Source of the DNA: Hylemonella gracilis
GTDB lineage: Bacteria; Pseudomonadota; Gammaproteobacteria; Burkholderiales; Burkholderiaceae_C
Assembly (NCBI RefSeq): GCF_004328645.1
Contig: NZ_CP031395.1
Span: 3,373,501-3,437,500 of the forward strand
Length of the DNA: 64,000 nt
Reading direction: 5' to 3'
Shown: piece after piece, positions 26,505 to 35,817 of the stretch
Numbering within the stretch: position 1 is the first letter of the stretch
Layout of the letters: each line of letters starts with the position of its first letter
Notes under the pieces: generated by a model
What the model saw: the letters and a program-made list of their open reading frames with translations, nothing else
What the model was told of the DNA's origin: nothing
Database searches by the model: none
Position numbers and translations under genes: made by a program

Positions 26505-27925
26505 TGCAGCGCCGCGAGCTCCTCCATGCCGGCGCCGTCGTCCTGTTGCTGGGCCGTGCCGAACTGGCGCGCAGCGCCGCCACGCGCAATGGCCCCTCCA
26601 TCGTGGCCGTGCGTGTCTGGCCGGCCGAGGACTATTCCCGCGTCACGCTGGAGTCCGACGCCCCCTTGCAGGCCAGGCAGACCTTCATCAGCCAGCCCCC
26701 GCGGCTGGCGGTGGACATCGACAACCTGACACTCAACCCCACCTTGCGCGAGTTGGTGGCCAAGGTACAGGCCGATGACCCCAACATCGCGGGCATCCGG
26801 GTCGGGCAGTACACCCGCAGCGTGGTGCGACTGGTGATCGACCTGAAGCAGGCCATCGAACCCCAGGTCTTCGCGCTCAAACCCATCGAGCCCTACCAGC
26901 ACCGCCTGGTGTTCGATCTCTACCCCAAAGCCAGCACCGACCCCCTGACCGCCTTGATCGCCGAACAGCTGCGCCAGGCCCAGGACGCCGACAAGAAGTT
27001 GCCGCCCGTGGTCAGCGGCCCCACCGGGGGCAAGGGCACCATCGGCACCGGCCAGGCGGTGCCCGAGGTGATCGACCCCTTGGCCGAGCTGATGGCCAAG
27101 CAAGGACTGCCGGCTGCAGCCACGCAGCCCTCGAGCACGGCCCGGGAACTACCGCCTGGCGGCGTTCCGCCCGAGCTGGTCCACGAAAGCACCACCGGCA
27201 CCAATCGGCTCATCATCATCGCGCTCGACCCCGGGCACGGCGGCGAGGACCCGGGCGCCATCGGCCGACGCGGCACGCGCGAAAAGGACGTGGTGCTGCG
27301 CCTGGCTCGTCAGTTGCGCGACCGCATCAACGCCTCCCAGGTCAATGGCCACACCTTGCGCGCCTTCCTCACGCGCGATGGGGACTTCTTCGTTCCCTTG
27401 CATGTGCGCGTCAACAAGGCTCGACAGGTCAAGGCCGACCTGTTCGTGAGCATCCATGCCGATGCCTTCTACACCCCGCGCCCTCAGGGCGCGAGTGTGT
27501 TCGCGCTCAGCCACGGCGGCGCGTCCAGCAGCGCGGCGCGCTGGATGGCGGCCAAGGAAAACAAGGCGGACCTGATCGGCGGGGTCAACATCCAGACACA
27601 GGATGTGCAGGTGCAACGCGCCCTGCTGGACATGAGCACCAGCGCGCAGATCCGCGACAGCCTGCAACTGGGCGGCACGATGCTGCAGGAGATCGGCCGC
27701 GTGGGCAAGCTGCACAAGCCGCGCGTGGAGCAGGCGGGTTTCGCCGTGCTGAAGGCGCCGGACATCCCGAGCGTGCTGGTGGAAGCGGCCTTCATCAGCA
27801 ACCCCACCGAGGAAGCGCGGCTCAACAGCGCCAGCTACCAGCGGCAACTTGCCGACGCCCTGATGAAGGGCATCGAAGGCTATTTCGCGAAGAACCCGCC
27901 ACTGGCCCGGACTCGCAGCCTCTGA
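26501..27925 (+). CDS. amiC: N-acetylmuramoyl-L-alanine amidase AmiC-like
   Basis: A periplasmic zinc amidase of 474 residues that cleaves peptide stems from septal peptidoglycan during cell separation. The N-terminus MMQRRELLHAGAVVLLLG has a twin-arginine pattern and hydrophobic core, matching Tat export known for AmiC. An AMIN domain (about 36-135) targets the septum. A Pro/Gly-rich linker follows, then Amidase_3 (about 235-470) with zinc His246 in DPGHGGEDPG, LFVSIHADAF, and the catalytic Glu in VEAAFISNPTEE. The ATG overlaps the tsaE stop; a second ATG three bases later is equally possible. The gene ends 36 bases from a convergent small gene. Confidence 0.96.
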   Translation: MMQRRELLHAGAVVLLLGRAELARSAATRNGPSIVAVRVWPAEDYSRVTLESDAPLQARQTFISQPPRLAVDIDNLTLNPTLRELVAKVQADDPNIAGIRVGQYTRSVVRLVIDLKQAIEPQVFALKPIEPYQHRLVFDLYPKASTDPLTALIAEQLRQAQDADKKLPPVVSGPTGGKGTIGTGQAVPEVIDPLAELMAKQGLPAAATQPSSTARELPPGGVPPELVHESTTGTNRLIIIALDPGHGGEDPGAIGRRGTREKDVVLRLARQLRDRINASQVNGHTLRAFLTRDGDFFVPLHVRVNKARQVKADLFVSIHADAFYTPRPQGASVFALSHGGASSSAARWMAAKENKADLIGGVNIQTQDVQVQRALLDMSTSAQIRDSLQLGGTMLQEIGRVGKLHKPRVEQAGFAVLKAPDIPSVLVEAAFISNPTEEARLNSASYQRQLADALMKGIEGYFAKNPPLARTRSL

Positions 27926-27961
27926 GCGGTCGCAGCCGTTCAGCGGCTCGATGGAGGTGCT

Positions 27962-28309
27962 TCAGTCGTCCAGGTGGGGGCGTGACAGCCCTTCCGCCGG
28001 CTCGCCGGTTTCGGGGTCGATCCAGTCGGCGATGCCAAGTTCGCTCTCGGCCTCCTCCAGGCTCTCGCCGGGCTCCGGCGCATCCAGATCGGCGGCGGCT
28101 TCCATATCGGTCTGAGCTTCCCCAAAGGTGTCGTAGGGGCCGTACTCCCGGCCTTCCTTGCCATCTGCGTCGGCCAGGCTCCAGTAATAACCCCCTGGGC
28201 GCTTGATGACCTGCCCCACGAACTGCTCCACGGCCTCCGGCACAGCCTTCATGCTGGACGTGATGGGAATGGGATCGTCCGCGAGCGGGAGCGGCTTTTT
28301 GTTCGGCAT
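27962..28309 (-). CDS. conserved hypothetical small acidic protein
   Basis: 115 residues from the ATG at 28309, beginning MPNKKPLPLADDPIPI. It is soluble and acidic, with a central VGQVIKRPGGYYWSLAD strand region and an Asp/Glu-rich C-terminal half (SLEEAESELGIADWIDPETG). I recall similar proteins in Burkholderiales but know no function. The frame is open to another ATG at 28357; neither start has a clear ribosome site, and I preferred 28309 because the conserved part begins there. It is flanked by amiC (convergent) and dedA (same strand, upstream), with 112 bases between it and dedA. Confidence 0.75.
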   Translation of the reverse strand: MPNKKPLPLADDPIPITSSMKAVPEAVEQFVGQVIKRPGGYYWSLADADGKEGREYGPYDTFGEAQTDMEAAADLDAPEPGESLEEAESELGIADWIDPETGEPAEGLSRPHLDD

Positions 28310-28421
28310 GGACCGATATTCACGCAGCACAGCCTGATCCGCAAGCTGGACATTCATCCATTGCCGGTAACGGTCGTATCAAATCATGGAATCGCCTGGC
28401 CAAGCCCACGACCGTTGCCTC

Positions 28422-29069
28422 TCAGGACGCCACGGCACGCTGGCGAGCGCGCCAGGCGCCGACCAGCACGATCAACCCTGGCAGCAAGATCATGGCCCAG
28501 ATGATGAACTCCAGGTTCTGCTTCACCCAGGGCAGACTGCCCAGGAAATACCCGGCCGTGCAGATGCCCAACACCCAGATCGCCGCGCCCACGATGTTGT
28601 AGAGGGTGAACTTCACGCGGCTCATCTCGGCCACGCCGGCGACGAAGGGCACGAAGGTACGCAGAAAAGGCATGAAACGCGCCAGCACGATGGTGATGCC
28701 GCCGTACTTTTCGTAAAAAGCATGCGCGCGCTCAAACGCCTGCCGGTTGAAGAAGCGCGAGTTCTCCCATTGGAAGACCCGTGGCCCCACCAGACGACCG
28801 ATGGAGTAGTTGCACTGGTCACCCAGAATCGCCGCCGCCAGCAGCACGGCGACGGCCACCGGGTAGCTCATCAGGCCGGCCCCGGCCAGCGCCCCCACGA
28901 CGAACAGCAGGGAATCCCCCGGCAGGAAGGGCATGACGACCACGCCCGTTTCGACAAAGACGATCAGGAACAGCAGGGCATAGACCCAGATGCCGTAAAC
29001 CTCAACGAATGCCTGAAGATGCTGATCGACGTGGAGGATGAAGTCAGTCAAGAAGGTGATGATTTCCAT
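28422..29069 (-). CDS. DedA family membrane protein
   Basis: An inner-membrane protein of 215 residues in the SNARE-associated/VTT superfamily, whose members are thought to flip undecaprenyl phosphate or phospholipids and support envelope homeostasis. It has hydrophobic segments at about 27-48, 55-80, 145-165 and 185-205. The family motifs are present: FVETGVVVMPFLPGDSLLF, the re-entrant ILGDQCNYSIGRLVG, and RFMPFLRTFVPFVAGVAEM with the key Arg and Pro. The start ATG at 29069 lacks a strong ribosome site. A GATAAT hexamer lies 10 bases upstream on the minus strand, so a leaderless message is possible. Upstream are a hairpin and a very short ORF. Confidence 0.95.
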   Translation of the reverse strand: MEIITFLTDFILHVDQHLQAFVEVYGIWVYALLFLIVFVETGVVVMPFLPGDSLLFVVGALAGAGLMSYPVAVAVLLAAAILGDQCNYSIGRLVGPRVFQWENSRFFNRQAFERAHAFYEKYGGITIVLARFMPFLRTFVPFVAGVAEMSRVKFTLYNIVGAAIWVLGICTAGYFLGSLPWVKQNLEFIIWAMILLPGLIVLVGAWRARQRAVAS

Positions 29070-29114
29070 GGGCCGGGATTATCCCTGCCCGTCTGCGACC
29101 TGCGGCCCCGCAAA

Positions 29115-29131
29115 CCCGGACCCCGTCCGGG
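29115..29131 (-). terminator. hairpin between the 23-codon ORF and dedA (terminator or attenuator)
   Basis: On the minus strand CCCGGAC and GTCCGGG pair around GGG (29131 to 29115) and are followed by TTTGCG. The T run is short, so termination would be partial. Its position just after the small ORF's stop codon suggests attenuation or the end of a short transcript. Confidence 0.5.
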
Positions 29132-29138
29132 CTTAGCC

Positions 29139-29210
29139 TCAGACCGGCTCCGGACTCAGGGCGACGAACTTGCCAGAGAATGCGCCGGTTTGGCATTCCG
29201 TGGGTGACAT
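29139..29210 (-). CDS. putative 23-residue small protein or leader peptide
   Basis: The ATG at 29210 is preceded six bases upstream by AAGGAGG, the best ribosome site I noticed in the window. It opens a frame of 23 codons, MSPTECQTGAFS followed by GKFVALSPEPV, ending in TGA at 29139. A GC-rich hairpin follows eight bases after the stop. The peptide has one Cys and no membrane segment, and I do not recognise it. It lies upstream of dedA on the same strand. The strong ribosome site plus the hairpin argues for translation; the product's role, or whether it is only a leader for dedA, cannot be told. Confidence 0.5.
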   Translation of the reverse strand: MSPTECQTGAFSGKFVALSPEPV

Positions 29211-29322
29211 GGCGCCCTCCTTTTTCATCGAATGCGGCCGATTAGGGGGATTTCCTGGTGACCGACTTGCGGTATCGACTCGCCCCGGGCGCTTCGCGCG
29301 TCGGGCCGCCTAAAATGAAGAC

Positions 29323-31326
29323 GTGAACGCCCCTCTGCCCTCCGTGCCCCGACGCCCCATCCGCGAACTGCCCGATGAACTCATCAGCCAGATCGCCGCT
29401 GGCGAGGTGGTGGAGCGGCCCGCCTCGGTGGTGCGCGAGCTGGTGGACAACGCGCTGGACGCGGGCGCGACCCAGATCACCGTGCGCCTGCTGGCCGGCG
29501 GCGTGCGCCTGATCGCGGTCGAGGACGACGGCGGCGGCATTCCACCGAGCGAATTGGCAATCGCCCTGAAGCGCCACGCCACCAGCAAGATCGCCAGCCT
29601 GCAAGAGCTGGAGTCCGTCGCCACCATGGGTTTTCGCGGCGAGGCCTTGGCGGCCATCAACTCGGTCTCAGAACTCAGCCTCCTCTCGCGCTCGGCGGAC
29701 CAGGCCACGGCCTTCATGCTCGATGGCCGCACAGGTGAGATCCAGCCGGCGGCGCGCAGCCAGGGCACCACGGTCGAGGTGAAGGAACTTTTCTTCAGCA
29801 CGCCCGCCCGCCGCAAATTCCTCAAGACCGACGCCACCGAACTGGCCCATTGCATCGACGCCGTTCGGCGCCACGCACTGGCTCGGCCCGAGGTTGCCTT
29901 CGCCATCTGGCACGAAGGCAAGCTGGTCGAGCAATGGCGTGCCTGCGGCGTGACGCCCTTGACGCAGGACGCGAGCGCCGACAGCGATACCCAGATTGAC
30001 CACGCCTTCAAGCAGCGGTTGGCCGATGTACTGGGCGAAGACTTCATCACCGCCTCCGTCACTGTGGACTACCAGGGCCGCGACGCGGGCGGACGGGCCA
30101 TCCGCGTGCGCGGTCGCGCGGGCGTGCCCGACACCGCACGCAGCCGTGCCGACCAACAGTTCAGTTACGTCAACGGCCGTTATGTGCGCGACAAGGTGCT
30201 GACGCACGCCGCACGCAGCGCGTATGAAGATGTGCTGCATGGCCAACGCCAGCCGGTCTATGCCCTGCACATCGAGATCGACCCGACCCGGGTGGACGTG
30301 AACGTGCACCCGACCAAGATCGAGGTGCGCTTCCGCGACAGCCGCGAGGTACACCAGGCGGTACGCCATGCGCTGGAGGACGCCCTGGCCGCCCCGCGCG
30401 CGCAGGCCGCCGTGGCCGGCGAGATTGCCCCCGCCTACGCGCAACTGAGCGCCAGTCTTCCCCCTGCTGCGCCGGCATGGACCCAACCGGCCATGCGCTT
30501 CGACACCCCGGGCATCGAGACGCGTGAAACCGCGCCCCGGAGTTACGGCGCACCCTGGACCGGCGGACGCGCGGACGACACCCGCGGCGGCCACCCCATC
30601 CAGGACTTGGCCGCGCTCTGGCAACCGTCCGCAGCTAGCGCCACGCCTGCTGTCGGTGCACCGGGGCTGGACAGTCCGGACACCGGTGCCCCGCCCTCGA
30701 CACGGAACGCCACCCCCGGGCAAGAAGGCTCGGACTGGCCCCTGGGCAAGGCCTTGGCTCAACTGCAAGGCATTTACATCCTGGCCGAGAACGCGCAGGG
30801 GCTGGTTATCGTGGACATGCATGCCGCGCACGAGCGCATCGTCTACGAGCGACTCAAGCAGCAGCTCGACCTGCACACGCTCACCAGCCAGCCCCTGCTG
30901 ATCCCGGCGCCCTTCGCCGCCACGCCGCAGGAGGTGGCCACGGCCGAGGCCCACGCGGACACGCTGGCCAGTCTGGGCATGGAAGTGAGCGCCCTGTCGC
31001 CCAAGACCCTGGCCGTGCGCGCCGTGCCCAGCACCCTGGCCCAGGGCGACGCCGTCGAGTTGGCCCGTGGCGTGCTCGCCGAGCTCGCCGAACTGCCCCA
31101 CGGCGAAGGCGCGCGCGTGATCGAACGCGCGCGCAACGAGATCCTGGGCACCATGGCCTGCCACGGCGCGGTGCGCGCCCACCGCCAGCTCACGCTCGCG
31201 GAAATGAACGCTCTGCTGCGCGACATGGAGCACACCGAGCGCTCCGATCAGTGCAACCACGGCCGACCGACCTGGCGCCAGGTCACGCTCAAAGACCTGG
31301 ACGCGCTCTTCCTGCGCGGACGCTGA
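29323..31326 (+). CDS. mutL: DNA mismatch repair protein MutL
   Basis: The ATPase that links MutS mismatch recognition to strand incision, 667 residues. The N-terminal GHKL ATPase domain has LISQIAAGEVVERPASVV, VDNALDAGAT, DDGGGI, HATSKI and GFRGEALAAI. A disordered Pro/Ala-rich linker covers about 345-475. The C-terminal domain carries DMHAAHERIVYE from about residue 498, the metal-binding endonuclease motif DMHAx2Ex4E that E. coli MutL lacks. This fits methylation-independent repair without MutH. The start is GTG at 29323, with a TAAAAT hexamer 12 bases upstream and only a weak ribosome site. The neighbour miaA is also found near mutL in many proteobacteria. Confidence 0.97.
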   Translation: MNAPLPSVPRRPIRELPDELISQIAAGEVVERPASVVRELVDNALDAGATQITVRLLAGGVRLIAVEDDGGGIPPSELAIALKRHATSKIASLQELESVATMGFRGEALAAINSVSELSLLSRSADQATAFMLDGRTGEIQPAARSQGTTVEVKELFFSTPARRKFLKTDATELAHCIDAVRRHALARPEVAFAIWHEGKLVEQWRACGVTPLTQDASADSDTQIDHAFKQRLADVLGEDFITASVTVDYQGRDAGGRAIRVRGRAGVPDTARSRADQQFSYVNGRYVRDKVLTHAARSAYEDVLHGQRQPVYALHIEIDPTRVDVNVHPTKIEVRFRDSREVHQAVRHALEDALAAPRAQAAVAGEIAPAYAQLSASLPPAAPAWTQPAMRFDTPGIETRETAPRSYGAPWTGGRADDTRGGHPIQDLAALWQPSAASATPAVGAPGLDSPDTGAPPSTRNATPGQEGSDWPLGKALAQLQGIYILAENAQGLVIVDMHAAHERIVYERLKQQLDLHTLTSQPLLIPAPFAATPQEVATAEAHADTLASLGMEVSALSPKTLAVRAVPSTLAQGDAVELARGVLAELAELPHGEGARVIERARNEILGTMACHGAVRAHRQLTLAEMNALLRDMEHTERSDQCNHGRPTWRQVTLKDLDALFLRGR

Positions 31327-31380
31327 ACGGATTCCCCCACGGCGGCACACACCACGGCGATCACGGCATCATCGGCGCCC

Positions 31381-32322
31381 ATGAAACATCGGCGACTCTG
31401 GCTCATTCCCCTGATCCTCCTGTTGCTCTTCATCGGCCTGCTCGCGGGCTGCGGCACGCTGGACGAAAAGCAGCGCAGCTGGATCTTCCAGCCGTCGGAC
31501 CGCAGTTGGTGGGGCGGTGAAAGCGCCGCCGAAGGCATGAGCGAGGTCTGGATCGACTTCATGGCGCATGCGCACGATGGTGACGCCGGCACGCCCCAGT
31601 CGGCACGCCTGCACGGACTGTGGCTGGCCCACCCCGATCTGGCACGCCGTCATCTGACGCCCGATGAAGCACCCGTGCTGCTCTACCTGCACGGAGCGCG
31701 CTACAACGTGGTGGGTTCGGCCCTGCGCGCGCGGCACATGCAGGCGCTGGGCTTCTCGGTACTGGCCATCGACTACCGCGGGTTTGGCAAGAGCACGGCC
31801 GCCCTGCCTTCGGAAGCCAGCGCCTACGAGGATGCACGCGCCGCCTGGGATTGGCTGGCACGGCAATACCCGGACCGACCGCGCTACATCTTCGGCCATT
31901 CCTTGGGCGGTGCCATCGCCATCGAGCTGGCAGCTCAGGTGCCGGACGAACGCGGCACCCTGGTCGAAGGCACCTTCACCTCCATCCCCGACGTGGTGAG
32001 CAGCTACAAATGGGGTTGGCTGCTGTTCTGGCCGCTGGACCGGGCGCTGATCACGCAGAAGCTGGAAGCCGTCAAACGGGTCGGCCAGATCGGCTCGCCC
32101 CTGCTGGTGGTGCATGGCAGCGAGGACCGCACGATCGCGCCCGCGCTCGGTCGCCAACTGTTCGAGGCGGCCACCGGCCCGAAACGCTTCGTGTTGGTGG
32201 AAGGCGGTACCCACCACAACACCAACACCATCGGCCAGCCGCAGTACCGTGCAGCGTTGGCGGAACTGTTTGGCCTGCGCACCGCGCGGGACACCCTGGG
32301 CGCACTCAGTCCGGCGCACTAG
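31381..32322 (+). CDS. alpha/beta hydrolase, predicted lipoprotein
   Basis: 313 residues with a lipoprotein signal: MKHRRLWLIP, a Leu-rich core and the lipobox LLAGC with Cys at about residue 24, so it is probably membrane-anchored. The hydrolase fold follows, with VLLYLHGARYN (oxyanion region), the nucleophile elbow FGHSLGGAIAIEL (Ser near 178), a catalytic Asp in VVHGSEDRTIAP and a His in EGGTHHN. It resembles bem46/YfhR-like serine hydrolases of unknown substrate. It sits between mutL and miaA, a pair often adjacent, and is 54 bases after mutL, so it may be co-transcribed. Confidence 0.88.
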   Translation: MKHRRLWLIPLILLLLFIGLLAGCGTLDEKQRSWIFQPSDRSWWGGESAAEGMSEVWIDFMAHAHDGDAGTPQSARLHGLWLAHPDLARRHLTPDEAPVLLYLHGARYNVVGSALRARHMQALGFSVLAIDYRGFGKSTAALPSEASAYEDARAAWDWLARQYPDRPRYIFGHSLGGAIAIELAAQVPDERGTLVEGTFTSIPDVVSSYKWGWLLFWPLDRALITQKLEAVKRVGQIGSPLLVVHGSEDRTIAPALGRQLFEAATGPKRFVLVEGGTHHNTNTIGQPQYRAALAELFGLRTARDTLGALSPAH

Positions 32323-32388
32323 ACCGCGCCCCATCGCCATCCCTCTTGGCCACCGAGTCAGCCCCGCCGATCTGCTAGCCTTGCGGCG

Positions 32389-33513
32389 ATGTCTGCCCGC
32401 CAATCCGGCACACCGCCACCCCCCAGCACCACACCCATTCCCGCGCCGCCCGCCGCGCTGGCCATCGCCGGCCCCACGGCCAGTGGCAAGACGGCGGCCG
32501 CGCTGGCCATCGCGCGCGCCTTGGCGCCCACGCACCCCGTCGAGATCATCAGCGTCGACTCGGCCCTGGTCTACCGCGACATGGACATCGGCACGGCCAA
32601 GCCCGATGCGACGGAACGGGCGGTCGCGCCCCACCACCTGATCGACATCCGCGACCCCTCGCAGGCCTACAGCGCCGCGGAGTTCGTGTGCGACGCGACG
32701 CAGCTGATCCACGACGTTCACGCGCGCGGCCACCTGCCACTGCTGGTCGGCGGCACCATGCTGTACTTCAAGGCCCTGCTCGAAGGGCTGGACGACCTTC
32801 CCCCGGCCAACGCCTCGGTGCGCGCGGCGCTGGACGCCGAGGCGCGGATCCAAGGCTGGGCCGCACTGCACGCAGAACTGAGCCGCGTGGACCCGGTGAC
32901 CGCGACGCGCCTGCCGCCGGGCGACACGCAACGCATCCAGCGCGCGCTCGAGGTGTACCGCCTGACGGGACGCCCCTTTTCGAGCTTCCACACCCGGGCC
33001 GACAGCACAGCCCCCCGGGGCAGCGCACACGCCATCACGCTGATTGCGTTGGAGCCGCAGGATCGCGCCTGGCTGCACGAGCGCATCGCGCGGCGCTTCG
33101 ACGCCATGCTGCAGCAGGGCCTGCTGAACGAAGTGCGTGCCCTGCGTGCCCGCGGGGACCTGCACGCCGACCTGCCGTCCATGCGCTGCGTGGGTTACCG
33201 CCAGGCCTGGGAATTCCTGGATGCGCAAGAGGCGAACGAGGCAAGCAACGTGACGACACAAGCACTGGGCAAACCGCGCAAGACCCCAACCATGACACCA
33301 ATGGACGAACTGCGCGAACGCGGCATCGCCGCCACGCGCCAACTCGCCAAGCGGCAGATCACCTGGCTGCGCGGCATGGCGCAAGCCGGCTTCGTGCGCC
33401 ATGCGGTGGCCTGCGACGGACCGGATACGCAGGCTCGCGTGCTGGATCTGGCGCGGCAGTTCGCCGCCGCGCACATCAAGACTCCACCATCCACGCAAGG
33501 AAGAAGTGCATGA
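32389..33513 (+). CDS. miaA: tRNA dimethylallyltransferase MiaA
   Basis: Transfers a dimethylallyl group to A37 of tRNAs reading UNN codons, the first step of ms2i6A. The P-loop [14 protein letters not shown] is near residue 28, followed by [19 protein letters not shown], the motif YSAAEF and [19 protein letters not shown]. The C-terminal [13 protein letters not shown] and [20 protein letters not shown] are present. Between those two lies an extra stretch of roughly 25 residues (about 281-306, Thr/Pro-rich), which with a longer tail gives 374 residues against about 316 in E. coli. The N-terminus is Pro-rich. The stop codon overlaps the next gene's ATG by four bases. Confidence 0.97.
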   Translation: MSARQSGTPPPPSTTPIPAPPAALAIAGPTASGKTAAALAIARALAPTHPVEIISVDSALVYRDMDIGTAKPDATERAVAPHHLIDIRDPSQAYSAAEFVCDATQLIHDVHARGHLPLLVGGTMLYFKALLEGLDDLPPANASVRAALDAEARIQGWAALHAELSRVDPVTATRLPPGDTQRIQRALEVYRLTGRPFSSFHTRADSTAPRGSAHAITLIALEPQDRAWLHERIARRFDAMLQQGLLNEVRALRARGDLHADLPSMRCVGYRQAWEFLDAQEANEASNVTTQALGKPRKTPTMTPMDELRERGIAATRQLAKRQITWLRGMAQAGFVRHAVACDGPDTQARVLDLARQFAAAHIKTPPSTQGRSA

Positions 33514-34724
33514 ACAGACAACGTCGTCTGCTACTCGGCGCGGCGGGTTCCGCGGGCATGACCCTGGCGCTCTCAGCCTGCAGCACGCAACAGGCGCTGA
33601 ACATCGCCATGGCCAAGGATCCCAAGGCCGCGCTTCAGAACATTGCAGAGAACCGGGTCGAGTCTTACAAGAGCAACCCTGAACTGCTGGTGGCCGACAT
33701 CAAGCGGGCACAGGCGGAGTACAACAAACTCATGGAGACCTTGCGCAGGAACAGCGGCAGGCAATGGGGCGAACGCGAATCCGGCACGCTACCCAGCCGC
33801 ACGCGCTACGTCAAGTACACGGATGACTACAAGAGCCGCGTCGTCGTCGATTACGACGCAGGGACCCTCCTGATCGAGCATCTGGACGACCCGCAGGTTC
33901 GCGACAAACTCAGACGCGCCACCATCGTCGCCCTGCTCACACCCAGCGACCCAGGGGCGGTGGACCTGTTTTCCGACAAGGAGGTGGTCTTGAACGGCAC
34001 GCCCTATCTGCAGGGGCTGGTGGTCGACCAGAACAACGCGGTCATCGACACGCGCGGCGAAGCAGAAGCCTACGCCGGCTGGCTGAGCACCCACAGCGTG
34101 CAGCAACGCCAAATCGACGTCAATGGCAAACCCAAGACCGTCCACTACGTGCTGATGAAGATGGTCAACGCGAGCATCGACAAGCGCGCCGTGCGTTACG
34201 CCGGCATCGTGCGCAAGCACTCTGAGAAGACCCAGGTCAGTCGCAGCCTGATCTACGCCATCATCCGCACCGAGAGCGCATTCAACCCTTACGCAGTCTC
34301 CAGCGCGCCCGCCTACGGCATGATGCAGCTCGTGCCCTCCAGCGGCGGGCGCGACGCCTACCGCAAGGCACGCGGCGAGGACGTGATGCCGAGCAAGGAA
34401 TTCCTCTTCGTGCCCGAGAACAACATCGAGCTGGGCGCGACCTATCTCGGCGTGCTGCTCCACGACAGTGCCCTAAACGACATCCGGGATCCGCTTGCGC
34501 GCGAATATTGCGCGATCGCCGCCTACAACACCGGGGCCAGCAATGTATTTCGCGCCTTCAGCGACAAGGCAGGCAAGGCCCGGCAGGACGAGGCGCTCGA
34601 CCGCATCAACGCCTTGCGAGCGGACGCCGTCTACAACGCCCTGCGTCTGAAGCTGCCTTACGAGGAAACGCGAGGCTACATCGTCAAGGTCGTGCAAGCC
34701 AAGAAGGCTTACACGGCCATGTGA
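33510..34724 (+). CDS. membrane-bound lytic murein transglycosylase, MltC-like
   Basis: A predicted outer-membrane lipoprotein of 404 residues that cleaves peptidoglycan with 1,6-anhydro product formation. The signal [17 protein letters not shown] ends in a lipobox LSAC with Cys near residue 23. An MltC-type N-terminal domain (about 40-200) contains [19 protein letters not shown]. The SLT domain (about 225-395) has the catalytic Glu in [20 protein letters not shown], with [11 protein letters not shown] and [14 protein letters not shown], all typical of family 1 lytic transglycosylases. The ATG at 33510 has AAGGA upstream and overlaps the miaA stop (ATGA). The frame is open far upstream inside miaA but that part is an out-of-frame shadow. 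Confidence 0.92.
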   Translation: MNRQRRLLLGAAGSAGMTLALSACSTQQALNIAMAKDPKAALQNIAENRVESYKSNPELLVADIKRAQAEYNKLMETLRRNSGRQWGERESGTLPSRTRYVKYTDDYKSRVVVDYDAGTLLIEHLDDPQVRDKLRRATIVALLTPSDPGAVDLFSDKEVVLNGTPYLQGLVVDQNNAVIDTRGEAEAYAGWLSTHSVQQRQIDVNGKPKTVHYVLMKMVNASIDKRAVRYAGIVRKHSEKTQVSRSLIYAIIRTESAFNPYAVSSAPAYGMMQLVPSSGGRDAYRKARGEDVMPSKEFLFVPENNIELGATYLGVLLHDSALNDIRDPLAREYCAIAAYNTGASNVFRAFSDKAGKARQDEALDRINALRADAVYNALRLKLPYEETRGYIVKVVQAKKAYTAM

Positions 34725-34728
34725 AGGC

Positions 34729-35817
34729 TCAGACCGCCTGGGTCACACCGCCCCAGCACGGGTAGTCGGTGTAGCCCGCGGGCCCCTCGGTGTAGAAGGT
34801 CGCGGGATTGTGAGCGTTCAGCGGCGCGCCAGCGCGAAGGCGCTCGGGCAGGTCGGGGTTGGCCAGGAAGGCAGTGCCGAAAGCCACCGCGTCCAGCTTG
34901 CCGTCAGCGATCGCCTGAGCGGCTTCCGTGCCGCTGTAGCCCATGTTGCCGATCAGCACGCCTTTGTAGGCGGCGCGCGCGGGCGTCATCAGGTCACCCT
35001 TTTGCAGACCCTTGAAGTCGCCGCGCATCAGGTGCAGGTAGGCCAGGCCGAAACGGTTCAGCTCCCCGGCCAGCCAGGCCGTCAGGCCCACGGGGTCGCT
35101 GTCCTTCATGCTGTTGAAACTGTTCAGGGGCGACAGGCGCAGACCTACGCGGTCGGCTCCCCAAACGCCGATGGCAGCGTCGATCACGTCGAACAGCAGG
35201 CGGGCGCGGTTCTCACGCGAGCCGCCGTAAGGACCGCCGCGCTGGTTGGCACCGTCGCGCAGGAACTCGTCCAGCAGATAGCCGTTGGCGCCATGCACCT
35301 CCACGCCATCGAAGCCTGCAGCCTTGGCGTTCAGCGCAGCCTTGCGGAACCCCTCGACGATGCCGGGCAGCTCATCATCACGCAAGGCGCGTGGCGTGGC
35401 GTACGCCACTTTACCGTTGGGGGTGTGCACCATGTCGCTGGTGATGGGAATTGCGCTGGGCGCGACGGGCTGGGCGCCGCCGTTCAGATCGGGATGGCAG
35501 GCCCGCCCGCCGTGCCATACCTGCAGGAAGATACGCCCGCCAGCCTGGTGGACGGCGTCGGTCACGAGCCGCCAGCCGTCGACCTGGGCCAGGGAGTGCA
35601 CGCCAGGCTCCTTCCAGAAGGCCGAGTTGCCCTTCATGGCCATGGTAGCTTCGGCAATCAACAAGCCGCCGCTGGCACGTTGCGCGTAATGCTCGGCCAT
35701 CAGGGCGTTCGGCAGATGCGCCTCGCCGGCGCGGGCCCGGGTGAGCGGTGCCATGAAAACACGGTTGGGCACGGTCAGCGCGCCCACTTTCAACGATGAA
35801 AACAAGGAAGCGGTCAT
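34729..35817 (-). CDS. alkene reductase (Old Yellow Enzyme family, NemA-like)
   Basis: An FMN-dependent TIM-barrel oxidoreductase of 362 residues that reduces activated double bonds, nitro groups or quinones with NADPH. The N-terminus LKVGALTVPNRVFMAPLTRARA, the substrate-binding HGAN at the end of GFDGVEVHGAN, followed by GYLLDEFLRDGANQR, and the late LIGNMGYSGTEAA are diagnostic. It groups by eye with NemA/XenB-like reductases. The C-terminus YTDYPCWGG is common in these. It converges on the transglycosylase gene with only four bases between stops, and starts 278 bases from the divergent cheV. Physiological substrates are usually electrophiles. Confidence 0.95.
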   Translation of the reverse strand: MTASLFSSLKVGALTVPNRVFMAPLTRARAGEAHLPNALMAEHYAQRASGGLLIAEATMAMKGNSAFWKEPGVHSLAQVDGWRLVTDAVHQAGGRIFLQVWHGGRACHPDLNGGAQPVAPSAIPITSDMVHTPNGKVAYATPRALRDDELPGIVEGFRKAALNAKAAGFDGVEVHGANGYLLDEFLRDGANQRGGPYGGSRENRARLLFDVIDAAIGVWGADRVGLRLSPLNSFNSMKDSDPVGLTAWLAGELNRFGLAYLHLMRGDFKGLQKGDLMTPARAAYKGVLIGNMGYSGTEAAQAIADGKLDAVAFGTAFLANPDLPERLRAGAPLNAHNPATFYTEGPAGYTDYPCWGGVTQAV

